Assembly: GCA_020061125.1 (NCBI GenBank)
Contig: JAGUYV010000035.1
Coordinates: 1 to 8,280 of the forward strand
DNA: 8,280 nucleotides
Direction: 5' to 3'
Origin: a bacterium
GTDB lineage: Bacteria > UBP15 > UBA6099 > DSWB01
The notes beneath the pieces are model-generated. The model was not told where the DNA came from. It worked only from the letters and a program-made list of their open reading frames with translations, and ran no database searches. Position 1 is the first letter of the stretch. Each line of letters starts with the position of its first letter. Below, in pieces: positions 5,577 to 8,280 of this stretch. The position numbers and the translations under genes are program-made.

Positions 5577-5750
5577 GAACGCATTTCCGGGGAGGCGGGC
5601 GCATTTTATTCGTAGTTGCATTACCCGGTTCCCGTGCCGATGAAACGCAGATTGCGAAATAATTCACCAGACCGGCGCGCCCTTTGCGGACCGGACACGA
5701 GAAATCCCGGAACAATCAGCCTGAACCAATACATTCAGTGAGGTGCACAC
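5577..5750 (+). other. Long leader of the aldolase transcript
   Basis: If the promoter at 5542-5570 is used, this is an approximately 174-base untranslated leader. It holds a 33-codon frame from an ATG at 5640 to a TGA at 5739-5741 that lacks a clear ribosome binding site. Its stop overlaps the GAGG ribosome binding site (5740-5743) of the aldolase and is in the same frame, so it blocks any N-terminal extension of that gene. GACCGG (5680-5685) recurs as GGACCGGAC near 5688-5696. I recognise no known riboswitch. Confidence 0.4.
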
Positions 5751-6584
5751 ATGTTTTACGGAACCGACTGGGGCATGCAGAACCGCATGAGCCGGATCAT
5801 CAACCCCGAGACGGGCGGCTGCCTGATGCTGGCCGTGGATCACGGCTATTTCCAGGGGCCGACCACGGGACTGCGCGATCTGGACAAAGCGGTGATGCCG
5901 CTGCTGCCGTATTGCGACGCGCTCATGATAACCCGTGGCGCGCTGCGCGCTTTCATTCCTCCGAAGATGAACAAGCCCATCGTGTTGCGCGTGTCGGGAG
6001 GCCCCACCGTGCTCAACGAGCTTTCCAACGAATACATCACCACGGCCATTGAGGACGCCATCCGCATCAACGCCGCGGCCATCACCTGCTCGGTCTACAT
6101 CGGCTCCGAATTCGAGACCCAGTGCGTGGACAACCTGGCGCAGCTTGTGAACGAGGGCGAACGCTATGGCATTCCGGTGCTCGCCGTGACCGCCGTGGGA
6201 CGGGACATGAACCGTGACGCGCGTTTTCTGGGCCTGGCGTCCCGCGTGTGTGTGGAAATCGGCGCGCACATGATCAAGACCTATTATTGCGAAGGGTTCC
6301 GCAGTGTGGTCAAAGCCTGCGGAAACGCGCCAGTGGTCATGGCCGGTGGCAAGAAGATACCGGAACGGGAAGCCCTGCAGATGGCGCACAACGCCGTGGC
6401 CGCGGGCGCCGTGGGCGTGGACATGGGCCGAAACATTTTCCAGAGCGACAAGCCCGTGGGCATGATCCAGGCCGTGCGCGCCATGATCCACGAAAAAGTG
6501 TCCGTGGAAGAAGCGTACAAAATGTATCAGAGCTACCGTCCGGCGGGAGCGAAAAAGAAAAGCGTCCCGCGCAAGAGCAAATAA
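5751..6584 (+). CDS. lsrF: LsrF-type class I aldolase/thiolase (DeoC/FbaB/LacD superfamily)
   Basis: This 277-residue protein aligns along its whole length with E. coli LsrF, the 3-hydroxy-5-phosphonooxypentane-2,4-dione thiolase of AI-2 breakdown. Shared blocks are DWGMQNRMSRIINPETG (6-22), LAVDHGYFQGPTTGL (27-41), the TRG motif (61-63), and VYIGSEFE (115-122). Lys176 in HMIKTYY corresponds to the Schiff-base lysine. AGGKKIPEREAL (198-209) and GVDMGRNIFQSD (222-233) form the phosphate-binding end of the barrel. It is slightly shorter than LsrF at the N terminus and ends in a lysine-rich tail (265-277). GAGG lies seven bases before the ATG. None of lsrA-D, K, R or G is in the window, and the next gene is a dehydrogenase. 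The reaction class (aldol or thiolytic cleavage of a phosphorylated ketose-like compound) is secure; AI-2 as substrate is not. It is cytoplasmic. Confidence 0.9.
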   Translation: MFYGTDWGMQNRMSRIINPETGGCLMLAVDHGYFQGPTTGLRDLDKAVMPLLPYCDALMITRGALRAFIPPKMNKPIVLRVSGGPTVLNELSNEYITTAIEDAIRINAAAITCSVYIGSEFETQCVDNLAQLVNEGERYGIPVLAVTAVGRDMNRDARFLGLASRVCVEIGAHMIKTYYCEGFRSVVKACGNAPVVMAGGKKIPEREALQMAHNAVAAGAVGVDMGRNIFQSDKPVGMIQAVRAMIHEKVSVEEAYKMYQSYRPAGAKKKSVPRKSK

Positions 6585-6629
6585 CGCGCCGCCCATGCCG
6601 GATCCGTTATTGATGTGAGCCAATCCCTC

Positions 6630-6657
6630 CAGCCCCCGGACGCGACTCCGGGGGCTG
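6630..6657 (+). terminator. Strong GC hairpin between aldolase and dehydrogenase genes
   Basis: CAGCCCCCGGA and TCCGGGGGCTG form a perfect 11-bp stem around the six-base loop CGCGAC. Only TTGCCATT follows, so a U-tract is nearly absent. It may be a weak or factor-assisted terminator, an attenuator lowering dehydrogenase expression, or an RNA-stabilising 3' hairpin. It ends 15 bases before the ribosome binding site of the next gene. Confidence 0.55.
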
Positions 6658-6688
6658 TTGCCATTCCGCGCCGGAGGAGTCTCGCGCC

Positions 6689-7687
6689 ATGAAAGCCGCC
6701 GTGTACTACAGCAATTCGGATCTTCGATTGGAGGAAATGCCCGTTCCCGCGATCGGCCCCGGAGAGCTGCTTGTGAAGATCATCGCCTCGGGCATTTGCG
6801 GAACGGATGTGATGGAGTGGTACCGCATCCGCAAGGCCGGCCGCATCCTGGGGCATGAGATCGCGGGTGATGTGGTCGAAGCAGGCGAGGGCGTTACGGA
6901 GTTCGCGCCCGGGGACCGCGTGTTCGTTTCCCACCATGTGCCGTGCAACGCGTGCAAATACTGCGCCGCGGGCCACCACACGGCTTGCGAGACCCTGCAT
7001 TCGGGCAACTACGATCCGGGCGGTTTCTGCGAGTTCGTGCGCATTCCCGCGATCAATGTGGCGAACGGAACCTACCGGCTCCCCGGCGCCATGCGCTACG
7101 AGGAGGCGGTGATGATCGAGCCTCTGGCGTGCGTGGCGCGCGGCCAGCGCGTGGCGGATATCCGCGACAACCACACCGTACTCGTACTGGGGTGCGGCAT
7201 TTCGGGGCTGATGAACATCCAGTTCGCAAAGTACCGTGGCGCAACGGTCGTGGCCACGGATGTGAACTTGTACCGTTTGGAAAAAGCCAAGAGCTACGGT
7301 GCGGACCAAGTGGTGCACGCGAGCAAGAGCCTGGACGGGCTGAAAGCCGACCGGGTGATCGTGTGCACGGGCGCGGAAGCCGCGCTGGCGCAGGCCTATC
7401 AGTGTGTGGATCGTGCGGGCGTGATCCTTTTCTTCGCCATTCCCCACGAAGATTTCAAAGTGCCCGTGGTGGACTTCTGGCGCAACGAATGGACCCTGGC
7501 GTCCACATACGGCGCCGCGCCCTGCGACCTCGAAGAGGCTCTAGAGCTTATTGGCAACCGCACGCTGAATGTGATGGATATGATCACGCACCGTCTGCCG
7601 CTGTCCCGCATTCAAGAAGGGTTTGAAATCGCAGCCGCGGCCGCGGGGGATTCCCTCAAAGTCGTCATTTTCCCGCACCAGATCTGA
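6689..7687 (+). CDS. Zinc-dependent medium-chain alcohol/polyol dehydrogenase
   Basis: The 332-residue protein is a full-length MDR enzyme oxidising an alcohol or polyol, or reducing the reverse, with NAD(P). Catalytic zinc ligands are visible as Cys37 in GICGTD, His56-Glu57 in GHE and Glu144 in IEPLACV. Cys86, Cys89, Cys92 and Cys100 form the structural zinc lobe. The Rossmann motif is GCGISG (168-173); Asp191 at the end of the second strand favours NAD. GGAGGAG (6673-6679) lies nine bases upstream of the ATG, a strong ribosome binding site. The gene follows the aldolase by 104 bp on the same strand, so the two probably act in one pathway. Closest named relatives by feel are L-threonine 3-dehydrogenase and sorbitol/galactitol dehydrogenases; substrate cannot be fixed. 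It converges with the TPR gene 62 bp away. Confidence 0.92.
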   Translation: MKAAVYYSNSDLRLEEMPVPAIGPGELLVKIIASGICGTDVMEWYRIRKAGRILGHEIAGDVVEAGEGVTEFAPGDRVFVSHHVPCNACKYCAAGHHTACETLHSGNYDPGGFCEFVRIPAINVANGTYRLPGAMRYEEAVMIEPLACVARGQRVADIRDNHTVLVLGCGISGLMNIQFAKYRGATVVATDVNLYRLEKAKSYGADQVVHASKSLDGLKADRVIVCTGAEAALAQAYQCVDRAGVILFFAIPHEDFKVPVVDFWRNEWTLASTYGAAPCDLEEALELIGNRTLNVMDMITHRLPLSRIQEGFEIAAAAAGDSLKVVIFPHQI

Positions 7688-7749
7688 TGCGGGCATTCTG
7701 CAACATATCAGGATTTATTGCCAAGGGAAGTATCGCGCGCCGGGCGGAG

Positions 7750-8280
7750 CTACTCGTCATCATCCGCGCCCGTGAAGCCCCGGGCGCGCGCGGCGGCGAG
7801 ATCCTGTTCTGCGCGCGCCGGATCGCCCTTGTCCTGAAACGCGCGGGAGCGGTTGTGCAGGGCCACTGCGTAATCCGGGTTGATCTCCAGCGCTGCGGAA
7901 TAGTCGGCGATGGCTGCCTCGGGATTGCCTGACTGGCGCAGGGACACGCCGCGGTTGTTCAAGGCCACGGCGTAGCGAGGATCGCGCGCCAGGGCCTGGG
8001 TGAAATCCGCGATGGCGGCCGCGTGATCGCCGCGCGCTTGTCGCAGCAGGCCCCGGTTGTTGAAGGCCGGAGCGTAGTCCGGGTCCAGTTCGAGCGCTTT
8101 GTTGAAAGCGTCCAGGGCCTCATTGACAAGTCCGCACCCGCGCAGGGCCAGCCCCCGGTTGTTGTGAGCGGCGGGCAGGTCCGGGCGCAGGGCGACGGCC
8201 TGGTCGAAACGCTCGATGGCGTCGCGGAACCGGCCTTGCTCCAGGAGCAGGCCCGCGAGTTCGAGAATGGCCTGGAAATC
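7750..8280 (-). CDS. TPR-repeat protein, C-terminal part (runs off right edge)
   Basis: One open frame of 177 codons enters from the right edge and stops at TAG (7750-7752); the start lies outside the window, so the GTG at 7968 is not a real start. The 176 visible residues hold four exact 34-residue tetratricopeptide repeats plus flanking halves. Each has the A-x-x-x-(F/Y)-x-x-A-L-x-x-x-P-x-(Y/L)-A-x-A-x-x-N-R-G-x-x-(L/F) signature: AIERFDQAVALRPDLPAAHN, ALDAFNKALELDPDYAPAFN, AIADFTQALARDPRYAVALN and AIADYSAALEINPDYAVALH. The tail ends in an acidic DDDE. TPRs build a superhelical protein-binding scaffold; the partner is unknown. The protein may be much longer and could carry an N-terminal enzymatic or secretory domain outside the window. 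Confidence 0.9.
   Translation of the reverse strand, partial: DFQAILELAGLLLEQGRFRDAIERFDQAVALRPDLPAAHNNRGLALRGCGLVNEALDAFNKALELDPDYAPAFNNRGLLRQARGDHAAAIADFTQALARDPRYAVALNNRGVSLRQSGNPEAAIADYSAALEINPDYAVALHNRSRAFQDKGDPARAEQDLAAARARGFTGADDDE
7854..8223 (-). repeat. 102-bp tandem TPR-coding repeats
   Basis: The TPR gene contains about four consecutive diverged copies of a 102-bp unit, matching the 34-residue protein repeat. Phrases encoding NNRG and AIADF/Y recur at that period. The copies are diverged at nucleotide level, so they are coding repeats and not a DNA satellite. Confidence 0.6.

Noticed and set aside
5664-6623. Antisense 319-codon frame over the aldolase
   Set aside because: It is a His/Ala/Arg/Gly-rich mirror of a high-GC gene; the plus-strand aldolase is unmistakable.
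6533-7447. Antisense 304-codon frame over the dehydrogenase
   Set aside because: Same GC-driven shadow effect; the plus strand carries all zinc ligands and the Rossmann motif.

Overview
The window is about 8.3 kb of GC-rich bacterial DNA, probably from a metagenomic assembly, because the first 14 bases are an Illumina adapter remnant. Shine-Dalgarno-like sites and a near-consensus sigma-70 promoter fit a Gram-negative-type bacterium. The gene mix (GH35/GH42-like glycosidase relative, LsrF-type aldolase, zinc MDR dehydrogenase, MshEN-like protein, TPR protein) is compatible with environmental phyla such as Lentisphaerota, Kiritimatiellota or Hydrogenedentota. That placement is a guess; no marker gene is present.

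Left part (1-4000, minus strand): four co-directional genes with gaps of 36, 27 and 7 bp form a likely operon read right to left. They are an excisionase/MerR-type helix-turn-helix protein with an extra C-terminal signalling-like domain (3506-4000), a 721-residue GH35/GH42-like protein in which both catalytic carboxylates appear to be replaced (1304-3469), an unrecognised 272-residue protein (458-1276), and the 5' part of a beta-rich protein starting with GTG that runs off the left edge (1-450). This set is the best candidate for an undescribed system: a regulator-like protein, a probable non-catalytic sugar-recognising protein and two orphan proteins.

Middle (4001-5395): about 1 kb without a convincing gene lies upstream of that operon. 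It contains an AT-rich block, several dyads, and a compact run of five inverted repeats at 4666-4805. To its right, on the minus strand, is a small MshEN-like protein (5018-5395) best started at a TTG with a good ribosome binding site.

Right part (5396-8280): an intergenic region carries a TTGACA-N17-TATTAT promoter reading rightward into an LsrF-type class I aldolase (5751-6584). A GC-rich 11-bp hairpin follows, then a zinc-dependent medium-chain dehydrogenase (6689-7687). The pair plausibly handles a phosphorylated sugar or keto compound; no other lsr genes are visible. A TPR protein (7750-8280) converges on the minus strand and runs off the right edge.
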